Shown piece by piece: positions 29,531-37,519 of a DNA stretch of 64,000 nucleotides. How positions within the stretch are numbered: the first letter of the stretch is position 1; each line of letters starts with the position of its first letter. The stretch spans positions 434,001 to 498,000 of the forward strand of contig CAWFLQ010000006.1 in the NCBI GenBank assembly GCA_963816745.1. Reading direction: 5' to 3'. The stretch is from VAZQ01 sp963816745. Lineage in GTDB: Bacteria > Pseudomonadota > Alphaproteobacteria > Rhizobiales > Xanthobacteraceae. A program made the position numbers and the translations under genes. The notes under the pieces are model-generated. The model saw nothing but the letters and a program-made list of their open reading frames with translations, was not told the origin of the DNA and ran no database searches.

Positions 29531-30013
29531 ATGCTCGAACTCGAATCCATCGATATCGTCTTGCGCCTCGGCGCCGCCGTGCTCACCGGCGCGGTGATCG
29601 GGATCAACCGCGATCTCGCCAACAAGCCGATCGGCATGCGCACGCTCGGCCTCGTCGCGCTCGGCGCGGCGGTGGTCGCGCTGGCCGGCACGCACATCGA
29701 CGGCATCGCCGCCAACCCCGACGCGCTCAGCCGGGTCGTGCAAGGCATCATCCAGGGCGTGATGGCCGGGATCGGCTTCATCGGCGCCGGCGTCATCCTG
29801 CACGACACGCAGGCGCGGCGCGTGGAGGGCTTGACCACGGCCGCCACCGTCTGGATGACGGCGGCGCTCGGCATCGCCTGCGGGCTCGCGGCATGGACTA
29901 CCGTCGGACTCGCCGTCGTGCTGGCACTGCTGCTGCTCTACGCGGGCATTTGGGTGGAACGGCTGTTCACGCGCGGCGGCGACAACAACAGCGGCCCCAC
30001 CGGCCACCATTGA
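29531..30013 (+). CDS. MgtC/SapB family membrane protein
   Basis: Small inner-membrane protein (160 aa from the ATG at 29531) with four to five helices. Conserved segments are GAVIGINRDLANKPIGMRT (short Arg/Asp loop) and GVMAGIGFIGAGVIL, then the LTTAATVWMTAALGIACG region. MgtC proteins modulate ATP synthase and magnesium or acid adaptation. This one lacks the long C-terminal ACT-like domain of Salmonella MgtC, so it is closer to SapB/YhiD types. An upstream in-frame start at 29501 is less likely. Lone gene between a TctC receptor and mutL. Confidence 0.88.
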   Translation: MLELESIDIVLRLGAAVLTGAVIGINRDLANKPIGMRTLGLVALGAAVVALAGTHIDGIAANPDALSRVVQGIIQGVMAGIGFIGAGVILHDTQARRVEGLTTAATVWMTAALGIACGLAAWTTVGLAVVLALLLLYAGIWVERLFTRGGDNNSGPTGHH

Positions 30014-30101
30014 GGCTGCTTCGCGGCGCATGCCGGGGCGAGTACACTGGTCAGGCCCAAGCCAGCCCGATTCGCTCCCGGCGTCGATAGAGCCCTCATA
30101 G

Positions 30102-31938
30102 ATGCCCGTCCGCCAGCTCTCCGAAGGCATGGTCAACCGCATCGCCGCGGGCGAGGTGGTCGAGCGCCCCGCGAGCGTGGTGAAGGAGCTCGTGGAGAAC
30201 GCGCTCGACGCCGGCGCGACCCGCATCGAGGTCCTCACCGACGGCGGCGGGCGGCGGCTCATTCGCGTCTCCGATGACGGCGCCGGCATGACCCGCGCCG
30301 ACCTCGCACTCGCGGTCGAGCGCCACGCCACCTCGAAGCTGCCCGACGACGACCTGCTCGACATCCGCACGCTCGGCTTCCGCGGCGAGGCCCTGCCCTC
30401 GATCGGCGCGGTGGCGCGGCTCACCATCACCACGCGGCACGCCAGCGAGCCGCACGCCTTCGCGATCACGGTCGACGGCGGCGACAAGGCCGACGTGAAG
30501 CCCGCCGCGCTCGGCGAAGGCACCCGCGTCGAGGTGCGCGACCTCTTCTACGCGACGCCGGCACGGCTGAAATTCCTCAAGAGCGACCGCAGCGAGGGCG
30601 AAGCGATCCGCGACGTGGTGCGGCGGCTGGCGATGAGCCGGCCCGACGTCGCCTTCACGCTCGCGGGCGAGGAGCGCGCGCCCGTCACCTGGGCGGCGGC
30701 GCTGCCCGGCGCGCCCGGGCAACTGGCGCGCCTGGCCGACATTCTCGGCGCCGATTTCCAGGCCAACGCGGTCGAGGTGATCGGGCGGGCGCGAGGGCGC
30801 TGAGCGTCGAGGGCTTCGCCGCGCTGCCGACGCTGACCCGCGCCAATTCGCTCGGGCAGTATCTCTTCGTCAACGGCCGCCCGGTGCGCGACAAGCTGCT
30901 GATCGGCGTGGTGCGCGCCGCCTATGCCGACTACCTGCCGCGCGACCGCCATCCGATCGCGGCGCTGTTCGTCACGCTCGATCCGCGCGAGGTCGACGTC
31001 AACGTGCATCCGGCCAAGGCCGAGGTGCGCTTCCGCGATCCCGGCCTGGTGCGCTCGCTGCTCATCCGCGCGCTGCAGGAGGCGCTCACGCGCGAGAGCC
31101 GGCGCGCCGCCACGACCGGCGGCAGCGCCACCGTCGCGGCGTTCCGTCCCGCCTCCGCACCGCCGCCGCGCGGCGGCTGGGACTGGCGGCGCTCGCCGGC
31201 GCGGCCCGATGCGCGCGGCTTTCCGATGCCCGCGCGCGGCGTCTGGCGCAAGGCTTTGCGCAGGGTCTGGCGGAGGCGGCGCAGGCCGCCTTCGACGTCG
31301 GCGGCCCCTCCGCCGACGCGCGCGTGGACGTCGTCCCGCCGGCGCCCGACCTGCTCGACCGGCCGCTCGGCGCCGCGCGCGCGCAGGTGCACGAGACCTA
31401 TATCGTGGCGCAGACCCGCGACGGCCTCGTCATCGTCGACCAGCACGCCGCGCACGAGCGCATCGTCTACGAGCGTCTCAAGGCCGCGCTCGACAAGACC
31501 GGCGTCGCGCGCCAGATCCTGCTCATCCCCGAGATCGTCGAGCTCGACGAGGCCGATGTCGAACGGCTCGTCGCGCGTGCCGACGAGCTCGCGCGCTACG
31601 GGCTCGCCCTCGAGCCGTTCGGGCCGGGCGCGGTCGCGGTGCGCGAGACCCCGTCGCTGCTGGGCGAGATCGACGCGCAGGCACTGGTGCGAAACCTCGC
31701 CGAGCACATGGCGGAATGGGACGAGGCGCTGCCGCTGGAACGGCGGCTGATGCATGTCGCCGCCACCATGGCCTGCCACGGCTCGGTGCGCGCCGGCCGC
31801 CGCCTCAAGCCCGAGGAGATGAACGCGCTGCTGCGGGAGATGGAGGCGACGCCCAATTCCGGCCAGTGCAACCACGGCCGGCCGACCTATGTCGAGCTCA
31901 AGCTCGGCGATATCGAGCGGCTGTTCGGCAGGCGCTGA
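30102..31938 (+). CDS. mutL: DNA mismatch repair protein MutL (frameshifted)
   Basis: GHKL ATPase coordinating MutS and the downstream nick. The N-terminal ATPase has the start RIAAGEVVERPASVVKELVENALDAG (read in parts), DDGAGMTRADL and the MutL signature GFRGEALPSIG. The transducer has NGRPVRDKLL and PREVDVNVHPAKAEVRF. The C-terminal dimerisation domain has VDQHAAHERIVYE and ACHGSVRAGRRLKPEEMNALL, ending ATPNSGQCNHGRPTYVEL. There is no complete DQHA(x)2E(x)4E endonuclease-type spacing that I can confirm. Frame changes occur near 30795 and about 31215. Downstream gene is on the other strand. Confidence 0.93.
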
Positions 31939-31972
31939 GCGGGCGCCGATGTCGGCCGCCGGGCGTTCCACG

Positions 31973-32173
31973 CTAGCCCGCGACCTCGGTCTTGGTCTCG
32001 ACCAGGCGAAGCCGGGGCTTCGGGCGGGTTTTCGCCGCGAAGTGAATGGCGGTCTCCCTGGAGCCGATGAACTCGGACGCTTCCCGGCCGCTCTCGTAGC
32101 TGTACTGGATACCCCAATGGTCGGATGCCTCCTCCCAGAGAATGATCCTCACGGCTACGAGCTTGTCACGCAT
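31973..32173 (-). CDS. small hypothetical protein (66 aa)
   Basis: Unknown protein with a compact alternating pattern (VAVRIILWEEASDHWGIQYS, SGREASEFIGSRETAIHFAA), resembling small DUF2188-like or dsRBD-like folds, but I cannot assign it. Start at the ATG at 32173 with a weak AGGA upstream. It lies convergent to mutL, 34 bases past the mutL stop. Confidence 0.6.
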   Translation of the reverse strand: MRDKLVAVRIILWEEASDHWGIQYSYESGREASEFIGSRETAIHFAAKTRPKPRLRLVETKTEVAG

Positions 32174-32238
32174 GGTTCGTGTCCTCGATGTCGTGAGAAC
32201 ACTTTTGCAGCCGATGAGTTCCGAGAGAAACGATTACG

Positions 32239-32688
32239 CTAGAACCACGGGCGATTGCCGCCGAACGTCGGCTGTTCGGCATATCTCGGCCAAGGTTCGC
32301 GTCTCTCCTTCGGCGCGCCGGCGGCGCGCTGCCGCTTGGGGGCTTCCGCCGTCGCCTCCTGCGTAGGCCTTTGCGGCGCGGTGGCCTGCGCCCGCGCGTT
32401 CGTTTCGGGCTTGGCCGTTTCAGGCTTGGTCGTTTCAGGCTTGCCGTTCTCGGCCGCGACCGCGGTGAACGGCCCCGGCTGGCCGCCGTTCCGGATGGAC
32501 GGCAGATAGGTCACGACCATTGCGGACGGAGCTTTGTACGCGGACATTCCCGGATTGGGATAGCGCGACGGCTGCAGCAACGCATAAAAGCCGAGCGCAA
32601 AGCACGCCGCGGCCGCACAATAAACGCCGAGATGGATTGCGAGCGCTACCTCCAGCCCATCGGGGCGCGCTCGGGAATGCTTCGCCAT
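32239..32688 (-). CDS. membrane-anchored protein with Lys-Pro-Glu-Thr repeats
   Basis: 149-residue unknown with one N-terminal membrane helix (LGVYCAAAACFALGFYALL) and a long hydrophilic tail. The tail has a short repeat GKPETTKPETAKPETN and then a basic Pro/Ala/Arg-rich end. The topology is probably N-in with the tail outside the cytoplasm. The ribosome binding site is weak. No family recognised. Confidence 0.6.
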   Translation of the reverse strand: MAKHSRARPDGLEVALAIHLGVYCAAAACFALGFYALLQPSRYPNPGMSAYKAPSAMVVTYLPSIRNGGQPGPFTAVAAENGKPETTKPETAKPETNARAQATAPQRPTQEATAEAPKRQRAAGAPKERREPWPRYAEQPTFGGNRPWF

Positions 32689-33047
32689 TGAATCAAAACT
32701 CGGCGGACGTCCACTTGTTCCGCCGCGCCGGCGGCGTCACGCTTTTCTTTCGTTGAACTAAAGGCTGATGCCCGCACCGGCGAGCGCTTCCGGCACGGCA
32801 CGCGGCTGCTGCGCTGGCGTCCCGACAAGGCGCCGCGGCAATGCCGGCTCGATCAGGTCAGGCAGAAAAAGGCGAACCTGATGACGCTACTGAAATGACG
32901 AGGCCGGGAGCTCCGGCTGATCGACTTGGGACACCGGCCCTACGACGCAACGACGGATCTCCGCGTCTGAGGGACGCTGGCCTCATGCCGGCGGCAGCCG
33001 CGACATGCGAACGTCCGCAGAGGGATGGTCGATGCGGGTGGCGAGCA
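32689..33047. other. intergenic region upstream of the acyltransferase-RTX pair
   Basis: About 360 bases. The open frame that extends through it upstream of the acyltransferase is Arg/Pro/Ala-rich and not protein-like. A stretch at about 32772-32800 (core CCGGCGAGCGCTTCCGGCAC) recurs at about 49110-49135 in another intergenic region. The promoter for the RTX pair should be here. Confidence 0.5.
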
Positions 33048-33554
33048 ATGGCAAGACGGCAATGCAGTCCGGCGGACCGCCCGGACTGCGAATTCGTCCA
33101 GCTCGACAACCCGTATGTGGCGCTCGGCCTGGCGGTGAGCCACCTGATGGGCAAGCCGGCTTTCGCCAACCTGCGCTTCGGCGATTTGTCGCGCGCCCTC
33201 GTGGGGCAGGTCAATCGCAAGCACTACTGCTTCGTGGTCGACGAGAAGAACCATGTCCAGGGCTTCCTCGGCTGGGCCTTGACCACGAGGGACAGGGCAG
33301 AGGCCTGGGTCACGGGCCGCGCGGCGTTGTCCTACGAGGACAGCCGGGACGGGGATTGCCTCGTCATCAATGCCTGGGCGGCAAGCTCGCGCGAGGTCGG
33401 CCGTTTGCTGCGCGATGCCGCGCGCCGGATCGGCCGGGGCAAGCAGGCGGTCTACTTCAAGCGCCACTACCGGGATGGCAGGACGCGGCCAATGCGGCTG
33501 CTCGCCGGCAGGTTCGTCCAGCGCCACCTCGAGAAGACCGGCAGGGCCCACTGA
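33048..33554 (+). CDS. HlyC-like toxin-activating lysine acyltransferase homologue
   Basis: 168-residue protein whose pattern matches RTX-toxin acyltransferases: LGLAVSHLM at the N-terminus, then GQVNRKHYCFVVDEKNHVQGFLGWAL, aligned with the HlyC strand pair around its YCSWA, and DGDCLVINAWAAS, aligned with the HlyC segment FIDWIAPFG. By this alignment the HlyC catalytic His (in SPLHRNW) is replaced (KPAFANL) and the Asp (FIDW) is Asn (VINA). It may be inactive or use other residues. Start chosen at MARRQC (33048) for family length. It is 73 bases before an RTX gene, so it is probably co-transcribed with its substrate. Confidence 0.7.
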   Translation: MARRQCSPADRPDCEFVQLDNPYVALGLAVSHLMGKPAFANLRFGDLSRALVGQVNRKHYCFVVDEKNHVQGFLGWALTTRDRAEAWVTGRAALSYEDSRDGDCLVINAWAASSREVGRLLRDAARRIGRGKQAVYFKRHYRDGRTRPMRLLAGRFVQRHLEKTGRAH

Positions 33555-33627
33555 TATCCGCCGCAGGCCAAGGTGGTGGCGACGAAACGGATGCGGGAAT
33601 TCAGGTTCATTGTGAAAGGAGAAGACG

Positions 33628-34701
33628 ATGGCGACCGTCAGGGGAACCAACAATTCCGAGAGGATCGATCGCGACGATGGCGTCACCGATGAATTCGACA
33701 AGATCTACGGCCTCGACGGCGATGACAGGATTTTCGGGTTCGGCGGCAACGACGACATCACGGGTGGTCTTGGCGCCGACATCATCAATGGAGGCGAAGG
33801 CATAGACACGGCGCGCTACAGTGACTCATCGAGCGGCGTGGTCGTCAGCCTCGCCACCCGCGTCGGCCTTGGCGGAACCGCCGAAGGCGACGAGCTCGTC
33901 AGCATAGAGAATGTCATGGGATCGTCGCACGACGACACCTTGATAGGCGATATGGGCGCCAACGGCTTGTACGGCGGAGGCGGCGATGACCGGATCATGG
34001 GGGGCGAAGGTGCCGATATCATCAATGGCGGCGCGGATTGGGACACGGCCGACTATTACGATTCCTTGAGCGGCGTGACCGTCAGCCTCAGCACCGGGTT
34101 GGGCAGCGGAGGAACGGCCGAGGGAGATCGGCTCAGTGACATAGAGGTGCTCAGCGGATCGATGTTCAGCGATTTCCTGCAAGGCGATGATCTCGACAAC
34201 ACCTTCATAGGAATGTATGGCGACGACACCCTCGACGGCAAAGACGGCAACGATCGCCTCTTCGGCGGAGCCGGCAATGACATGCTGAAAGCGGGCGGCG
34301 GCGCCGATCGGCTCGAGGGCGGAATTGACCACGACACTCTGATCGGCGGCCTCGGTGCCGATACGCTCCTTGGTGGAGAGGGCGCGGACACCTTTGTCTG
34401 GACGTCCACAGCCGAGACCGGAACAACATTCGCGACGGCGGACCTCGTGGGCGACTTCAACAGGTCCAGCGGAGACCAGTTTGATTTCCGCTCGATCGAT
34501 GCAAACGAGACCGTAAGCGGCAACCAGAGCTTCACCTTCATCGGCACCGCAGAGTTCAGCGCGCCAGGGCAGATCAACTGGAAGCACGACGTCTTCGGCA
34601 ACACCTGGATTGCACTCAACACGGACGGCGACAGCAGCGCGGAGGCGATGATACGCCTGGACAGCCTGCAAACCGTCAACGAAGGCTGGTTCCTGCTGTG
34701 A
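33628..34701 (+). CDS. RTX calcium-binding repeat protein
   Basis: Secreted-type protein of 357 residues made almost wholly of RTX nonapeptides, for example DGDDRIFGFGGNDDITGG, GGGGDDRIMGGEGADIINGG and GGLGADTLLGGEGADTF. A unit of about 120 residues is duplicated: IDTARYSDSSSGVVVSLAT with GGTAEGDEL, then WDTADYYDSLSGVTVSLST with GGTAEGDRL. The end (DTFVWTSTAETG onward to GWFLL) resembles the serralysin-type C-terminal domain and type I secretion signal. There is no signal peptide. An AAAGGAGAAG ribosome binding site precedes the ATG. No HlyB/HlyD/TolC genes are in view. It contains no recognisable enzyme or pore-forming domain. Confidence 0.9.
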   Translation: MATVRGTNNSERIDRDDGVTDEFDKIYGLDGDDRIFGFGGNDDITGGLGADIINGGEGIDTARYSDSSSGVVVSLATRVGLGGTAEGDELVSIENVMGSSHDDTLIGDMGANGLYGGGGDDRIMGGEGADIINGGADWDTADYYDSLSGVTVSLSTGLGSGGTAEGDRLSDIEVLSGSMFSDFLQGDDLDNTFIGMYGDDTLDGKDGNDRLFGGAGNDMLKAGGGADRLEGGIDHDTLIGGLGADTLLGGEGADTFVWTSTAETGTTFATADLVGDFNRSSGDQFDFRSIDANETVSGNQSFTFIGTAEFSAPGQINWKHDVFGNTWIALNTDGDSSAEAMIRLDSLQTVNEGWFLL

Positions 34702-34791
34702 GACGGGCGCCAAGCAGCGCCGGTTAGCCCTACTGCGTCACAAGCCCGCAAAATGGGCTGCGCGTATGCTGCGAGTACGGCGCGTGTTGGT

Positions 34792-34944
34792 GTGCCCTCT
34801 CCCCTTGCGGGAGAGGGCGGCTCGATGGTTCAACGCAATGAACGGGTGAGGGGATGACCAGAGAGAATAAGTCTATGGCACCCCTCACCCCTTCGGATGT
34901 CCTGCACCAGGCGCGCTGCCCTCTCCCGCAAGGGGAGAGGGCAC
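34792..34944. repeat. large palindromic repeat (CCCTCTCCCC...GGGGAGAGGG)
   Basis: Ends GTGCCCTCTCCCCTTGCGGG (34792) and CCGCAAGGGGAGAGGGCAC (to 34944) are inverted copies, each itself palindromic, with inner GTGAGGGG/CCCCTCAC. About 150 bases. Similar plan, different sequence, at 45774-45947 and 47255-47453. This is a MITE-like or REP-like unit. Confidence 0.9.
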
Positions 34945-35097
34945 AACAACAGACACCGCGCCACGGCAAGGAGCCGGTGGACAGACGATGTCCGCCGGCT
35001 CGCCGCGTGCCGATGTTCCCGCTCGCGCCATCCGGATTTACCGCGCAGTCCGACAGTGTGCCTACCGCGCCGTCACATTGCTGACCTTTTGCGCCAC

Positions 35098-35107
35098 CAA
35101 TGCATTG
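35098..35107. promoter_or_regulatory. possible operator upstream of the XRE/MmyB-type regulator
   Basis: A perfect 10-base palindrome CAATGCATTG inside a larger imperfect dyad (CACCAATGCATTGATGGTG) lies about 56 bases before the regulator start. Autoregulation is a guess from position only. Confidence 0.3.
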
Positions 35108-35162
35108 ATGGTGGTGCGAGCTCAGCTCGGCATCGACAATACCGGTAGAGCGACTTACCACC

Positions 35163-36029
35163 ATGGATCAGATTATTCGGCGTGCTGACGGGCAGCTCCG
35201 CGAGTTCGCGCAATTTCTCAGGGCGATGCGCGAGCGCATCGATCCGTCCGAGGTGGGGCTGTCGGTCAGCTCGCGGCGGCGGGCGCCCGGCCTGTTGCGC
35301 GAGGAGGTCGCGCAGGCGGCGGGAATAAGCGTCACCTGGTACACGTGGATGGAGCAAGGGCGTCAGACAAATCCCTCGCCCGCTGTCCTCGATGGGCTGG
35401 CCGGCGCGCTACGCCTCAATCCCGCCGAACGTTCGCATCTCTTCCGCCTGGCGCGACCGGATTTGCAGCGACCGACAGGATCGGGTGACTGCAGCGATCT
35501 GCCGGACGCGCTGTCGGCCGTCGTCATGGGCCTTACGCCGCGCCCGGCCTATATCATCTCGGCCTTGTGGGACGTCATCGCCTGGAACGGAGCGGCTGCG
35601 CGTCTGCTCGGTGGATTCGATACGTCGGATCCCGCCACCGGTAACGTGCTCTACAGGATATTTCTGGATCCGGAGTGGCGGCGCCTGTTGGTCGATTGGG
35701 AGTTGATCGCGCGGTTGGCGGTGGGACAATTCCGCGCCGGCAGCGTGCACCTGCGCGACGATCCGAAAGCCGTCGCGCTTATCCGGACGCTCGCGGACCG
35801 CAGCCCCGAATTCGAGGCATGGTGGACGAGCGCACGCATCAACGAGCTACCCACCTGGACCAAGGCTCTCGACCACCGGGATGCCGGGCGATTGACGTTT
35901 CACTTCGCAACGTTTCGCCCGGACGGCGTGAACGAGCACGCGCGCCTGATCATCTATACGCCGGCCGACGGCGAGACAGAGAAGCGGTTCTCGGCCTGTC
36001 TCGGACACGAGCCGGCTCACGCCGGTTGA
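35163..36029 (+). CDS. XRE-type regulator with MmyB-like ligand-binding domain
   Basis: Transcription factor of 288 aa. The N-terminal HTH (about 16-90) has LRAMRERI, RRRAPGLLREEVAQAAGIS, VTWYTWMEQGR and PSPAVLDGLAGALRLNPAER, the standard layout of the MmyB group. The C-terminal domain (about 105-280) has the PAS-like MmyB pattern with PAYIISALWDVIAWNGAAARLLG. These regulators often control an adjacent oxidoreductase or hydrolase. Here the MBL hydrolase gene is convergent (16 bases between stops), so no obvious target is seen. An intact frame. Confidence 0.88.
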   Translation: MDQIIRRADGQLREFAQFLRAMRERIDPSEVGLSVSSRRRAPGLLREEVAQAAGISVTWYTWMEQGRQTNPSPAVLDGLAGALRLNPAERSHLFRLARPDLQRPTGSGDCSDLPDALSAVVMGLTPRPAYIISALWDVIAWNGAAARLLGGFDTSDPATGNVLYRIFLDPEWRRLLVDWELIARLAVGQFRAGSVHLRDDPKAVALIRTLADRSPEFEAWWTSARINELPTWTKALDHRDAGRLTFHFATFRPDGVNEHARLIIYTPADGETEKRFSACLGHEPAHAG

Positions 36030-36044
36030 CGGACGCATCGCGCA

Positions 36045-36935
36045 TCAATCCCGGAGCGTGGTTTGCATCGGCGCCGGGAAGTACCGGTACCCGTCGCCCT
36101 GCTTGGCGAGATAGCCCATGCCGGGCCAGGGAAAGTGATAGGCGAGCAGCGGAAGACGCTGCGCCGCGAGCATTTCGAAGATGCGCAATCGGCTGGCAAC
36201 GGCCTGCCTGCCGTCGGTATCGTAGGTGAATTCGAGCCGCGGACGCTCGACCAGCACCATGTGGTGATGCGCGACGTCGCCGCCGTTGCAGATGGTCTTG
36301 CCTTGCGACGTGATCATGTAGACCGTGTGCCCGACGGTGTGGCCCGGCGCCGCCATCGCCTGCACGCCGGGCAGGATTTCCTGGCCGTCCTTGACGAACA
36401 CCATGCGGTCGCGGTTCGGCAGCAGTTGCCTGCGCGTACCCGCGACGACGGCCTTGGTCAGCTCGCCTACGAGCTTGGCCTCGTCGGTCCAGAACTCGAA
36501 GTCCGCCTGCGTCATGTAGATCTGGGCATTCGGGAAGTTGCGCGTACCGTCGTCGGCCATGAGGCCGAAGCAATGATCGGGATGGGCATGGGTGAGGACC
36601 ACGGCGTCGACGTCCTCCGGCTCGATGCCGGCAGCCTCGAGGTTGGCAACGAGCCGGCCGGCATTGGTACCGAGCAGCTTGTCCGTGCCCATGCCGGTGT
36701 CGAACAGAGCGATCTTGTCGCCGGTATTGATCACGAGCACATTCTGCTCCTGCACGATTTTGTCGGTCGGCAGGAAGTTGTCGGACAGCGCCTTGGTGAG
36801 CTCCTCTTTCGAGAGGCCGATGAAGACATCCGACCTCGGCTCGCCCATCGTCAAGGGTCCGTCGGACACGACGGTCGCGTCGATGGCGCCGACCTTGAAC
36901 CGATAGAAGCCCGGCGCCTGGATGTTCTGCGTCAT
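36045..36935 (-). CDS. MBL-fold metallo-hydrolase
   Basis: 296-residue metallo-beta-lactamase fold enzyme. The metal ligands are THAHPDH (115-121), the distal His in APGHTVGHTVY, and GGDVAHHH. No signal peptide from the chosen ATG at 36935. It resembles the lactonase/hydrolase group that includes AHL lactonases, but the substrate is unknown. A longer frame upstream is not protein-like. The hydrolase-LuxR gene is divergent, 584 bases away, with a dispersed repeat element between them. Confidence 0.88.
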   Translation of the reverse strand: MTQNIQAPGFYRFKVGAIDATVVSDGPLTMGEPRSDVFIGLSKEELTKALSDNFLPTDKIVQEQNVLVINTGDKIALFDTGMGTDKLLGTNAGRLVANLEAAGIEPEDVDAVVLTHAHPDHCFGLMADDGTRNFPNAQIYMTQADFEFWTDEAKLVGELTKAVVAGTRRQLLPNRDRMVFVKDGQEILPGVQAMAAPGHTVGHTVYMITSQGKTICNGGDVAHHHMVLVERPRLEFTYDTDGRQAVASRLRIFEMLAAQRLPLLAYHFPWPGMGYLAKQGDGYRYFPAPMQTTLRD

Positions 36936-37519
36936 GGCCGTTGCAAACTCCAAGTGCGGGATCGAGGACCGTCGAAACGGCGGGCTGATCGAGGAGGTTC
37001 CGCAGCGCGCTTTCACGCACATGCATCGGTGCCTTGCCCAAAAGGAAGCGTGAGGCGGATCTTGGCTTGGGGGTCAAATATCCGGCCTCACGCCCGCCGT
37101 CGTTCCGGATGCCGCGCAGCATCTGGTGGCGACGGTGTCGTAACCAACCCTGTGCGCGCAAGAATATTGGCTCGGGCCGGCTTCGCCGTCATGAGGCCGA
37201 TGTCCCGCATCGAGCAAAAAGAAGGATGGATGCCGCCATGGCGCAGGGCCGCAATCCCACCAGGGAGCCGGCCGCGCCGCCAATGCGCCTGCAGGCATCG
37301 GATCCTATCGTGGCAGTCCCACTACCAGTATTGCGGGTCATCTTGTGCCTCGCAGTTGACACGTTAGATCAATCCCCCCGGCGAGCTCTCACCGGAGCCC
37401 AAGATTCCCCAAAAAGGCGTCGAGAGGCGTGGTGTCCAATCATGTGAGGGTCGAGGCAATGGGAAACTGTTGCCGACACCGCCGACCTCGGTTCAGACAG
37501 CCAGAACGGTAATTTGGTC
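36936..37519. other. divergent intergenic region with leader-like repeat element
   Basis: About 584 bases between the MBL gene start and the hydrolase-LuxR gene start. It holds one copy of the GTCATGAG...GTCCC repeat element (about 37165-37275) and presumably both promoters. No gene is supported. Confidence 0.5.
37165..37275 (-). repeat. leader-like dispersed element, copy 1 (upstream of MBL gene)
   Basis: On the minus strand the core reads GATGCGGGACATCGGCCTC then ATGACGGCGAAGCCGGCCC, preceded by GGGATTGCGGCCCTGCGCCATGG. It lies about 250 bases upstream of the MBL gene. It matches the elements at about 44.5, 45.6, 47.05 and 48.55 kb over roughly 80 bases. Confidence 0.75.

Noticed and set aside
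28318..29874. Minus-strand open frame (518 codons) opposite the TctC-like receptor and mgtC-like gene
   Set aside because: Both sense genes are recognisable; the antisense frame is low-complexity.
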